From assembly GCF_000469545.1 (NCBI RefSeq), contig NZ_KI273058.1, positions 305,102 to 369,101 on the forward strand: a stretch of 64,000 bases of DNA, in the 5' to 3' direction. The position numbers were made by a program, and so were the translations under genes. Positions 35,933 to 42,945 of this stretch are shown in pieces. Each line of letters starts with the position of its first letter. The stretch's first letter is position 1. Source of the stretch: Mitsuokella sp. oral taxon 131 str. W9106. Lineage in GTDB: Bacteria; Bacillota; Negativicutes; Selenomonadales; Selenomonadaceae. The notes beneath the pieces were generated by a model. That model saw only the letters and a program-made list of their open reading frames with translations. It was not told where the DNA came from and made no database searches.

Positions 35933-36870
35933 GTTCAAATAAAATCGTCGTCGTCATGGGCGGAACGTCTTCTGAGGCAGGAATTTCCCGCAAGACGGGT
36001 ACGGCAATCACGAAAGCACTGCAGGAGAAAGGCTACGATGCCGTACCGATGGAACTCGTGCCGCAGACATTCGCCGCGGATGTCCAAAAGAGCGGCTGCG
36101 CCATCGTTTTCAATGCGCTTCACGGCAAGTTCGGCGAAGACGGGCTTCTGCAGGGGACCCTTGAAATGCTTGGCATTCCTTACACGGGGTCGGGCGTGCT
36201 CGCCGCTGCCGTTACGATGGACAAGGCAGCATCGAAGCGCGTCTTCATCGCGGAAGGGATCTCGACGCCGCGCTCACGTACGTACTGCCGCTATGAAATG
36301 AAGGAGCGCGGGCTCGAAGGCGAGATTGAGAAGGACTTCGGCATCCCCGTCGTCGTCAAGGCGGCATCGCAGGGTTCGAGCATCGGCGTCTACATCGTCG
36401 AAACGAAAGAAGCGCTGGCGGATGCACTCAAAGCGGCATTCGCCTACGGCGATGCGGTGCTCGTCGAGCAGTTCATCCGCGGCCGCGAGCTCACGGTTGC
36501 CGTATGGGGGGATGCGGAAATACAGGAGGCGTTCCCGATCATCGAGATCACGACCGCTTCGGGGCGCTACGACTACGAGAGCAAGTATACGAAGGGCGCA
36601 TCGACGCACATCATACCGGCGCCTGTAGGCGATGCGGCGACGAAGAAGATCCAGGCGCTGGCAAAAAGGACATTTGCGGCGTGCGGATGCCGTGGCGTTG
36701 CACGCGTCGATATGATGTTTGCCGAGGACGGGACGCCGTACGTCATCGAGGTCAATTCCGTTCCCGGCATGACAGAGCTTTCCCTCGTGCCGGACGCGGC
36801 GCGCGCGATGGGAATCGAATTCCCGGAGCTTTGTGAGCGCATCTTGGCACTTGCCGGATTCAAACGATAA
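35929..36870 (+). CDS. ddl: D-alanine-D-alanine ligase
   Basis: A 313-residue ATP-grasp enzyme that makes the D-Ala-D-Ala dipeptide used by MurF. Conserved parts: VVMGGTSSEAGISRKTG at the start, LHGKFGEDG, the serine loop QGSSIGVY and the metal-binding end EVNSVPGMTE. Its ATG overlaps the murC stop. Residue choice at the omega region cannot be judged reliably for D-Ala versus D-Lac preference. Confidence 0.95.
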   Translation: MSSNKIVVVMGGTSSEAGISRKTGTAITKALQEKGYDAVPMELVPQTFAADVQKSGCAIVFNALHGKFGEDGLLQGTLEMLGIPYTGSGVLAAAVTMDKAASKRVFIAEGISTPRSRTYCRYEMKERGLEGEIEKDFGIPVVVKAASQGSSIGVYIVETKEALADALKAAFAYGDAVLVEQFIRGRELTVAVWGDAEIQEAFPIIEITTASGRYDYESKYTKGASTHIIPAPVGDAATKKIQALAKRTFAACGCRGVARVDMMFAEDGTPYVIEVNSVPGMTELSLVPDAARAMGIEFPELCERILALAGFKR

Positions 36871-36894
36871 GGAGAGCGGAAAAGAGGGGTCGGC

Positions 36895-37695
36895 ATGGAA
36901 GAAAAGACGGAAGGGACGGCGCTGCATCGGAGCCCGCGCCGTCTCTTGAAAGGCCTTCTTTTCCTGCTGGCCTGCTCCATCTTGCTTGCCGTTGTCATCT
37001 ATACGCCGATCTTTACCCTTCAGCGCGTGCAGCTGAATGGCGCGGTGACGCTGACGCCTGAGAGGATCGAGCAAATTGGGCGCATCCATATCGGAGAGCC
37101 ACTCTTTCGGATCGAGACGCTCACGGTTGCGCAGAACTTAATGCAGGATCTGCGCATCGAGAGCGCTGTCGTAAGACGCCGCCTGCCGGACACGCTCGAA
37201 ATCGATATTGAGGAGCGCCGTCCTATTGCGACTGTTGCCTGTGACTACGGCTACCTCGATTTTGACCGCACGGGAAAGGCGCTGACAGGCTGCCAGACGA
37301 TGAAGAGCACGGCGACTATCCCGCTCATCTCGGGCGTTGCCGTTCACGATCTCTACATTGGGGATGACAATACGGACGAGACGATCGCGCAAGTGCTCGA
37401 TCTCCTGCAGCGTCTCGACGGTGACTCGCTCAGTCAGATTTCGGAGATCAACGTCGCACATCCGAAGGCGGTCGTCGCCTACACGACGAGCGCCGTGCCG
37501 ATTCGTCTCGGAACGCTTGATCGCCTCGATGTGAAGGCAAAGCTCATGCAGGATTTTCTCGCTGACCTGAAGACGAATCCGCACGCTGTCGAGTACGTCG
37601 ATTTCAGTTACGAAGCGCCGTTCATACGGTTCCGTGGCCTTTCCGACGCGAGTCCCGTGCGAGAGGATACGGAGGGGAAGAAGAGATACGAATGA
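36895..37695 (+). CDS. ftsQ: FtsQ/DivIB-type cell division protein (POTRA domain)
   Basis: A 266-residue bitopic protein: a basic cytoplasmic segment of about 35 residues, one membrane helix (LLKGLLFLLACSILLAVVIY), then a POTRA domain starting FTLQRVQLNGAVTLTPERI and an FtsQ-type beta domain. It scaffolds the FtsQLB complex at the division site. Position between ddl and the DUF881 gene is normal. The next gene overlaps its stop by four bases. Confidence 0.88.
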   Translation: MEEKTEGTALHRSPRRLLKGLLFLLACSILLAVVIYTPIFTLQRVQLNGAVTLTPERIEQIGRIHIGEPLFRIETLTVAQNLMQDLRIESAVVRRRLPDTLEIDIEERRPIATVACDYGYLDFDRTGKALTGCQTMKSTATIPLISGVAVHDLYIGDDNTDETIAQVLDLLQRLDGDSLSQISEINVAHPKAVVAYTTSAVPIRLGTLDRLDVKAKLMQDFLADLKTNPHAVEYVDFSYEAPFIRFRGLSDASPVREDTEGKKRYE

Positions 37696-38390
37696 AACAC
37701 ATCCATAAGGGAAGCTGGTCGATTGCCTGTGTCTGCCTCGTGCTCGGCTTCATGCTTGCCGTCCAGTTCCGCACGACGCAGGACTTGAAGTCGAACGTGT
37801 CGTACCAGCGCATCGAAGAGATATCCGAGCGCCTGCTCCAGACGGAGAAGGAACGCGATAAACTAAAAGAAGAACTCAATCGCATGCAAAAGGGAGAAGA
37901 GACGGACACGAGCGACGCGGAACTCAAACTGCGCGCAGGGCTTGCGCCCGTCGAGGGTCCCGGCGTCATCGTGCGTCTCGACGACAGCGCGATGACGTCG
38001 AAGGCGGGCGAGAACCCCAACCTTTACGTCATTCACGACGACGACCTGCTGCGCGTCATCAACGAGCTCCGCGCAGCAGGCGCAGAGGCGATATCCGTCA
38101 ACGGGCAGCGCCTCATCGGCACGTCGGAGATCCGCTGCGCAGGACCGACGCTTTCGGTAAACAACGTTCGCTCCGCCGCGCCTTATGAGATTCATGCGAT
38201 CGGCGACAAGACGACGCTTGAGAACGCGCTTCGTATGCGCGGTGGCGTCGCAGAGACACTCAAAGTCTGGGGCATACAGCTCGACATCTCCGTTCGCGAC
38301 TCCGTTTACGTGCCTGCCTACAAGGGGAGCTACAAGCACGAATTCGCGAAGCCGACCGAGGACAAAGACGAGAAGGAGGCAAAATCATGA
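37692..38390 (+). CDS. DUF881 family membrane-anchored protein
   Basis: A 232-residue protein with an N-terminal membrane helix (SIACVCLVLGFMLAVQF), a coiled coil around 35-75 (ERLLQTEKERDKLKEELNRM) and a C-terminal DUF881 domain with VEGPGVIVRLDD. DUF881 proteins recur between ftsQ and ftsZ in clostridia and Negativicutes; their role is unknown but location suggests division or envelope work. It overlaps its neighbours on both sides, so it is tightly co-translated. Confidence 0.9.
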   Translation: MKHIHKGSWSIACVCLVLGFMLAVQFRTTQDLKSNVSYQRIEEISERLLQTEKERDKLKEELNRMQKGEETDTSDAELKLRAGLAPVEGPGVIVRLDDSAMTSKAGENPNLYVIHDDDLLRVINELRAAGAEAISVNGQRLIGTSEIRCAGPTLSVNNVRSAAPYEIHAIGDKTTLENALRMRGGVAETLKVWGIQLDISVRDSVYVPAYKGSYKHEFAKPTEDKDEKEAKS

Positions 38391-38734
38391 TCCTACCGGT
38401 TTTGGGACTCGTTTTGGGCATTTTGCTCGGCATGTTTTTCCCCGTCGTCATTCCCGTCGCGTACGCGAAGCTCTTTTCCGTCGCATTGCTCGCCTCGCTT
38501 GACTCCGTCTTCGGCGGCCTTCGCGCGGCAGCGGCGGACCGCTTCACGAATGCCGTCTTCATTACGGGATTCTTCTCGAATGCGCTGCTCGCTGCATTCC
38601 TCGTGTTCATCGGCGACCGCCTCGGCATCGATCTTTACTACGTTGCCCTGCTCACATTCGGATTTCGCATCTTCAAGAATCTTGCCGGACTGCGCCGTTA
38701 TTTCCTTCGCAGCGACTCGCAAAAAGTTGAATAA
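38387..38734 (+). CDS. sbp: DUF1290 small basic membrane protein (Sbp-like)
   Basis: A 115-residue, mostly hydrophobic protein with about three membrane helices, beginning ILPVLGLVLGILLGMFFPVV and containing the family segment LDSVFGGLRAA. It matches the Sbp/DUF1290 family found in Firmicute and actinobacterial division clusters. Its function is not established. It overlaps the DUF881 gene by four bases and ends about 165 bases before ftsZ. Confidence 0.88.
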   Translation: MILPVLGLVLGILLGMFFPVVIPVAYAKLFSVALLASLDSVFGGLRAAAADRFTNAVFITGFFSNALLAAFLVFIGDRLGIDLYYVALLTFGFRIFKNLAGLRRYFLRSDSQKVE

Positions 38735-38769
38735 AATCGCATTTCCTCATGTTTTTTTTCTGCGTGCTA

Positions 38770-38798
38770 TGGAATTTTCGATGAAATAATGGTAAAAT
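38770..38798 (+). promoter_or_regulatory. Possible ftsZ promoter
   Basis: TGGAAT (38770-38775), 17-base spacer, TAAAAT (38793-38798), in the only sizable gap of the late dcw cluster. Confidence 0.4.
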
Positions 38799-38900
38799 TG
38801 GATTGGTATGCGATTGGTTACAGGCATTTCTTGCGGCCGTATCGCCATGGGGAAAGTGGCAGGGCCGACCAATAAACAAAATCTTCATGGGGGTAACATC

Positions 38901-40079
38901 GTGTTTGAATTGGATGACAACGGGCTGGATCAACTGGCCAAAATCAAGGTGATCGGCGTTGGCGGGGGCGGAAGCAATGCCGTCAACCAGATGATCAATC
39001 TCGGGCTGCAGGGCGTCGAGTTCATCGCCGTCAATACGGATGCACAGGCGCTGTTGAAGTCGCTCGCGCCGCGGCGCATGCAGATCGGTGAAAAGCTCAC
39101 GCGTGGCCTCGGTGCGGGCGCGCGCCCAGAGATTGGGCAGAAGGCGGCGGAGGAGAGCCGCGATGACATCCTCGAGGCGCTTCGCGGTGCGGATATGGTC
39201 TTTGTCACGGCAGGCATGGGCGGCGGAACGGGAACGGGGGCGGCGCCCATCGTGGCGGAGTGCGCACGTGAGATCGGCGCGCTGACCGTCGGCGTCGTGA
39301 CGAAGCCGTTCTCATTCGAGGGATTGAAGCGCCGCCGCAATGCGGAATCGGGCATCGAGAATCTCAAGAAGCACGTCGATACGATCATCACGATCCCGAA
39401 CGACCGCCTGCGTCAGGTCGTCGACAAGAAGACCCCGATCACGCAGGCATTCCACGTCGCGGACGACGTGCTGCGCCAGGGCGTCAAGGGGATCTCGGAT
39501 CTCATCGCGCTGCCCGGCCTCATCAACCTCGACTTCGCCGATGTCAAAAGCATCATGAGCGACGCGGGCTCTGCTCTCATGGGGATCGGCGAGGCATCGG
39601 GCGACAATGCGGCAGTCGAGGCGGCGAAGGCTGCCGTCGCGTCGCCGCTGCTCGAGACGAGCATCAACGGCGCACGCGGCATCCTGCTCAACGTCACAGG
39701 TGCGGAGGAGAACCTCAGCATGCTTGAGGTCACAGAGGCATCCGAGGCAATCGAGCAGGAAGCCGATCCGCAGGCAAACATCATATGGGGCGCTTCCATC
39801 GACAATACGATGGGCGACAAGGTGCGCGTTACGGTCATTGCGACGGGATTTGGTGACGGCGACGAGCAGATCGGCGTTCCACATGCGGAATCGTCTGGCC
39901 TGTCCGGGTTCCAGATGCCGGGCTTTATGGCACACACTTCTCCCGTGCCTGCGCAGGACAGCACGTTCCAAAAGGACAATGCTTCGCAGGGCGGTGCGCC
40001 GCAGGATGCACAGCAGCCGGCGGCGCCTGCAGGCAGGGAGACGTTCATCGACATTCCGGAGTGGATGCGCAAGAAATAA
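38901..40079 (+). CDS. ftsZ: Cell division protein FtsZ
   Basis: A 392-residue tubulin-like GTPase that forms the Z-ring. It has [13 protein letters not shown] near the N-terminus, the tubulin signature GGGTGTG (107-113), a variable linker rich in Gln/Ala/Pro and the C-terminal anchor peptide [12 protein letters not shown] at 38901 gives the usual [17 protein letters not shown]-terminus with GGGGGT six bases upstream; in-frame starts from 38808 add a non-conserved tail. No ftsA precedes it. Confidence 0.95.
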   Translation: MFELDDNGLDQLAKIKVIGVGGGGSNAVNQMINLGLQGVEFIAVNTDAQALLKSLAPRRMQIGEKLTRGLGAGARPEIGQKAAEESRDDILEALRGADMVFVTAGMGGGTGTGAAPIVAECAREIGALTVGVVTKPFSFEGLKRRRNAESGIENLKKHVDTIITIPNDRLRQVVDKKTPITQAFHVADDVLRQGVKGISDLIALPGLINLDFADVKSIMSDAGSALMGIGEASGDNAAVEAAKAAVASPLLETSINGARGILLNVTGAEENLSMLEVTEASEAIEQEADPQANIIWGASIDNTMGDKVRVTVIATGFGDGDEQIGVPHAESSGLSGFQMPGFMAHTSPVPAQDSTFQKDNASQGGAPQDAQQPAAPAGRETFIDIPEWMRKK

Positions 40080-40084
40080 TTTTC

Positions 40085-40113
40085 TTGACAGGCTGTTTTG
40101 GAACCGATATAAT
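40085..40113 (+). promoter_or_regulatory. Consensus promoter of the tRNA pair
   Basis: Perfect TTGACA (40085-40090), 17-base spacer and perfect TATAAT (40108-40113), 35 bases ahead of tRNA-Tyr. Confidence 0.9.
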
Positions 40114-40147
40114 TAGTCCTGTTCTCGCCGCGTTTCGGTGGGACTAT

Positions 40148-40233
40148 GGGTAGGTGCCCGAGTGGTTAAAGGGAACAGACTGTAAATCTGTCATCTTCGG
40201 ATTACGATGGTTCGAATCCATCCCTGCCCACCA
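40148..40233 (+). tRNA. tRNA-Tyr (anticodon GUA)
   Basis: An 86-base class II tRNA with a long variable arm. The acceptor stem GGGTAGG pairs with CCTGCCC (one G-U), the anticodon stem is ACAGA/TCTGT with GTA at 40182-40184, the T-arm contains GGTTCGAATCC, and CCA is encoded at 40231-40233. Confidence 0.96.
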
Positions 40234-40236
40234 TAC

Positions 40237-40313
40237 GGCGGCATAGCTCAGTTGGCTAGAGCATGCGGTTCATACCCGCAGTGTCCGGAGTTCAAATCTC
40301 TGTGCCGCCACCA
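40237..40313 (+). tRNA. tRNA-Met (anticodon CAU, elongator type)
   Basis: A 77-base tRNA with acceptor GGCGGCA/TGCCGCC, D-arm AGCTCAGTTGGCTAGAGC, anticodon CAT at 40271-40273 and encoded CCA. The G1-C72 pair argues against an initiator tRNA. Close likeness to known elongator tRNA-Met favours Met over the lysidine-modified Ile tRNA. Confidence 0.92.
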
Positions 40314-40323
40314 TAGGCATAGC

Positions 40324-40352
40324 GTGCATCGATCGGATCGATGCACTTTTTT
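40324..40352 (+). terminator. Rho-independent terminator of the tRNA pair
   Basis: Perfect 8-bp stem GTGCATCG (40324-40331) / CGATGCAC (40339-40346), 7-base loop, then six T. Confidence 0.92.
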
Positions 40353-40394
40353 GTGTGGCTCGGTATGATTTTTCGAAAAGTGCAAGCTTCAATC

Positions 40395-40423
40395 TTTATC
40401 CATTTTCCGAAATATGCTATAAT
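40395..40423 (+). promoter_or_regulatory. Possible promoter of the PucR-like regulator
   Basis: TTTATC (40395-40400), 17-base spacer, perfect TATAAT (40418-40423), 35 bases before the TTG start. Confidence 0.5.
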
Positions 40424-40457
40424 AATCCCATGTCGGAAGAAAAGAGGAGGAACGTAG

Positions 40458-41702
40458 TTGAAGCAAAAGGATTACGATCTTTTGCAAGCAACCATCCAAC
40501 AAGGAGTCGATGCACTGGGCGAATATTTTCGTGAGCAAGTTGGCAAAAAAATTCACCTGATCGAAAGCGATGGAATCGAGGATTATCCGGAACGAGGCAT
40601 CCCCGCCGCGTCCGCGATGCGATTGCTTTTGCAGAAGATGCCAAGTTTTACGGACGAACAATATTTTTTCTCGGATCGAAGCCGGACGCTCGTCCTGAAG
40701 GTCAGCCTGCGCGATGAAGGAAGACAGCTTTACGTCTGTATCTCCGATGTGAATGCAAAGGAAATCCGATCGGTCATGGGGGCAGTTGAGCCTGCACGTA
40801 CGGCGCTTGCCTACATCCTGCGCAACCGCATCGAGGTTGCGCGCGGCGTCGAGGAGAGGACAGACGCCGTCCTCACCAATGCCTTCGGCGGAAGCAGCCG
40901 GCAATTTGTCGAAGCGTGCGAGAAAAGCGGCCTTCATCTTGATGCGGACCGCAAGTACAGCGTCATGCTCGTCGATCTCGGACAGGATCCTACGGAGAGC
41001 ACGACCGTCGACTTTCGCGCGAGCCTCATGTGGCTTGACCGCAAGGCGGAGGGCGCCGATTTCTACCCGCTGATATGGCGTGACCGTTACCTTGCGATCC
41101 TTTCGGGCATCGTGCCGCGCACGGGCAGCTACCGCGAGGAAGATCAGCCCGCATGGACGGATCTCATTCGTGGCTGGCGGCAGGAGTTTTCCGCGAGCCG
41201 CAAGCTGACCGTCTCGATCGGCATCGGTGAGGTGCATCCGCTCGCGGAGCTTTTCCGCAGTTATGAGGAGGCGCGCATCGCACTTGCCTACGGCATGACG
41301 AAGGGAGAGCGGGGCTTCATCCGATGGAGCCGCAACCTCGGCGTTATCCGCGCGATTTTCGCACAGGGCATGGACGAAGCGATCGCCTTTTACCGCGACA
41401 CGCTCGGGCGCATCGCCGACCATGAGACGGATTCGGATCTGCGCACGACGCTTCGCGTGCTTCTCGAGACGAATTTCAACTTCAAGCTCACGGCAGAGCG
41501 TCTTTTCGTCCACACGAATACCGTGCGCTACCGCTATGAGCGCATCTCGCAGCTTATCGACGGCAAGAACATTTCGGCAGATATGCGTATCAATCTCTAC
41601 GCCGCGCTGCGCGTCGGCGAGATCCTGCGTGAGATCGACGTGCTGGCACCGGGCTATGTCGGTTTGGCAACCCGTTCCAATATCGCACAGAATCATTCAT
41701 AA
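40458..41702 (+). CDS. PucR/CdaR-type transcriptional regulator
   Basis: A 414-residue protein with a C-terminal PucR helix-turn-helix (TTLRVLLETNFNFKLTAERL, then FVHTNTVRYRYERI), a GGDEF-like middle region typical of CdaR-type regulators, and an N-terminal sensory part without a recognised domain. Such regulators often control sugar-acid, purine or nitrogen genes. The start is TTG at 40458 with AGGAGGAAC upstream. The downstream genes do not reveal its target; it may regulate the small secreted protein 11 bases downstream. Confidence 0.85.
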   Translation: MKQKDYDLLQATIQQGVDALGEYFREQVGKKIHLIESDGIEDYPERGIPAASAMRLLLQKMPSFTDEQYFFSDRSRTLVLKVSLRDEGRQLYVCISDVNAKEIRSVMGAVEPARTALAYILRNRIEVARGVEERTDAVLTNAFGGSSRQFVEACEKSGLHLDADRKYSVMLVDLGQDPTESTTVDFRASLMWLDRKAEGADFYPLIWRDRYLAILSGIVPRTGSYREEDQPAWTDLIRGWRQEFSASRKLTVSIGIGEVHPLAELFRSYEEARIALAYGMTKGERGFIRWSRNLGVIRAIFAQGMDEAIAFYRDTLGRIADHETDSDLRTTLRVLLETNFNFKLTAERLFVHTNTVRYRYERISQLIDGKNISADMRINLYAALRVGEILREIDVLAPGYVGLATRSNIAQNHS

Positions 41703-41713
41703 GGAGCAGTATT

Positions 41714-42049
41714 ATGTTGGGCAAGAAAAAAATAGCAGCAACTTTCTTCGCCGGAGCGCTTTGCTTCGGCATCATGACCGGCACATCGTCCGTGCAGGCG
41801 GCGCCTGCTGCGGTGCACGCTGGCTACGAGCTGAGCGGGCTCGCCGACTCGAATGACTTCAGTGCGCGCATGCATCAGGAAGATCTGACGCATGAGCAGA
41901 TCGTCCGCAGCCTGCGCTACGAGTACCGCCGTGACGGCGACCGTGCCAAGTACGACCGCGATCTGCGCGAAGAGCAGAAGCGCCACGACAAGGCCGTGCA
42001 GAAGATCAAGGATGACTACAACCACTACGCACGCAAGCACCGTCAGTAA
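41714..42049 (+). CDS. Small secreted protein of unknown function
   Basis: A 111-residue protein with a clear signal peptide (GKKKIAATFFAGALCFGIM, cleavage likely after VQA near residue 32). The mature part of about 80 residues is highly charged and probably helical, rich in Arg, Lys, Asp, Glu and Tyr, ending DDYNHYARKHRQ. I do not recognise a family. ATG at 41714 is 11 bases after the PucR-like gene with AAGGAGC upstream, so the two may be cotranscribed. It would act in the periplasm. Confidence 0.7.
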   Translation: MLGKKKIAATFFAGALCFGIMTGTSSVQAAPAAVHAGYELSGLADSNDFSARMHQEDLTHEQIVRSLRYEYRRDGDRAKYDRDLREEQKRHDKAVQKIKDDYNHYARKHRQ

Positions 42050-42099
42050 GGAAGCATAAAAGAACGCGGAATGTCCCCCCGGAAAACGGGCAAGCATGG

Positions 42100-42139
42100 A
42101 TCCCTCCTGTTGCAGAATAAAAACGGCAATAGGAGGGAT
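42100..42139 (+). promoter_or_regulatory. 14-bp hairpin that encloses a Shine-Dalgarno sequence
   Basis: Left arm ATCCCTCCTGTTGC (42100-42113), 12-base A-rich loop, right arm GCAATAGGAGGGAT (42126-42139), one G-U pair. AGGAGGG in the right arm is the only strong ribosome binding site for the ATG at 42145, so the fold would block it. No T-run follows, so it is not a simple terminator. Confidence 0.6.
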
Positions 42140-42144
42140 TCGTC

Positions 42145-42396
42145 ATGCCCACAGGCCAGCCAAGGCATGATGCACGGTCATGCGGCTTGCGGCTTTCGAA
42201 GAAACACGAATCCAGACAGGCGTCCCCAAACGGTTTCGCGTGGGATGTCTTTTCCGATACGTTCGATTTTTCGTTTATTTTTCGGGACATGCCTTTGCTT
42301 GCAGGCGCCTTTGCCGGAAAACCGATTGGATCGCTGCTCTTTTTCACCGGGAACGGCGAATGGCAGGATCGAAGGCGGCAAAAGCCAACGAGCTGA
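42145..42396 (+). CDS. Possible small ORF upstream of the Csx20-like gene
   Basis: An 83-codon frame with ATG seven bases after AGGAGGG and a stop 13 bases before the next gene's ATG. I do not recognise the product; a hydrophobic middle (FSFIFRDMPLLAGAFAG) stands between basic ends. Spacing fits a real leader gene or translational coupling to the Csx20-like gene, but its codon pattern is not clearly coding. The rest of the 360-base stretch between 42050 and 42409 holds only the hairpin at 42100-42139. Confidence 0.35.
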   Translation: MPTGQPRHDARSCGLRLSKKHESRQASPNGFAWDVFSDTFDFSFIFRDMPLLAGAFAGKPIGSLLFFTGNGEWQDRRRQKPTS

Positions 42397-42409
42397 AAAG
42401 GAGGGAACC

Positions 42410-42778
42410 ATGGAGCGGTGTTTTCTCAATCATACGAATCATCCATCCGACCGCTGGGGAAAGGAGCAGATGCGCGCTGCAAGCTCGTACGGCGTTGTGG
42501 AGGACTTGCCGTTTCCTGCCGTCTTGCCTGGCTGGACGACTGAGCAGGTCGATGCGCTCGCCGCAGCGTACGCCGCGCGCATCCTGGACAGGGAGCCGGC
42601 GGCGGTGCTCTGTCAAGGGGAGTCTTGCTATGTGTTTTCGCTCGTCACGCGGCTCAAGGCGGCAGGGATCCCCGTGCTCGCCGCCTGCAGCGAACGCCGC
42701 GTCAGGGAGCGTGAGGACGAGGCAGGAAATATCATCCGCGAATCGCAGTTCTGCTTCGTGCAGTTTCGCGGGTACTAA
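42410..42778 (+). CDS. Csx20-like CARF-family small protein, possible ring nuclease
   Basis: A 122-residue single-domain protein. It begins ERCFLNHTNHPSDRWGKEQ and contains AVLCQGESCYVFSLV, then GIPVLAACSERRV and a C-terminal FCFVQFRGY. This arrangement (QG-x-x-x-x-x-x-LV, a hydrophobic strand ending in a short S/T-R motif, and a final F-x-F-R-x-Y) is recalled from Csx20, a family linked to cyclic oligoadenylate ring nucleases in type III CRISPR systems. The next gene is a CARF-HEPN protein, which supports this. ATG 42410 has AAAGGAGGG upstream; longer frames are rejected. Ring-nuclease activity is inferred. Confidence 0.65.
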   Translation: MERCFLNHTNHPSDRWGKEQMRAASSYGVVEDLPFPAVLPGWTTEQVDALAAAYAARILDREPAAVLCQGESCYVFSLVTRLKAAGIPVLAACSERRVREREDEAGNIIRESQFCFVQFRGY

Positions 42779-42945
42779 AACGAAAGGGATGCCCACTGCG
42801 CCTAGGGGCGCGCCAAGGAAAGCGAACCGGAAAGAGCGTGTTTCCTGCGTGAAAGGGAAGAAAATGCCTGCATTTGCAGCGCGTTGGACGAAAGGCAGAT
42901 GGAGGGGATCGAGTTCCGTGGATGCTTGAGATTCGGAGGATCGTT

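Noticed and set aside
40237-40313. Initiator tRNA or lysidine-type tRNA-Ile
   Set aside because: The first acceptor pair is G-C, unlike initiators, and the body closely resembles elongator tRNA-Met.
42071-42409. N-terminal extension of the Csx20-like protein
   Set aside because: The extension runs through the hairpin and has no strong ribosome binding site, while ATG 42410 follows AAAGGAGGG and gives the conserved N-terminus.
42180-42929. Second overlapping frame across the Csx20-like gene
   Set aside because: Out of frame with the better supported gene, arginine- and serine-rich, no domain.
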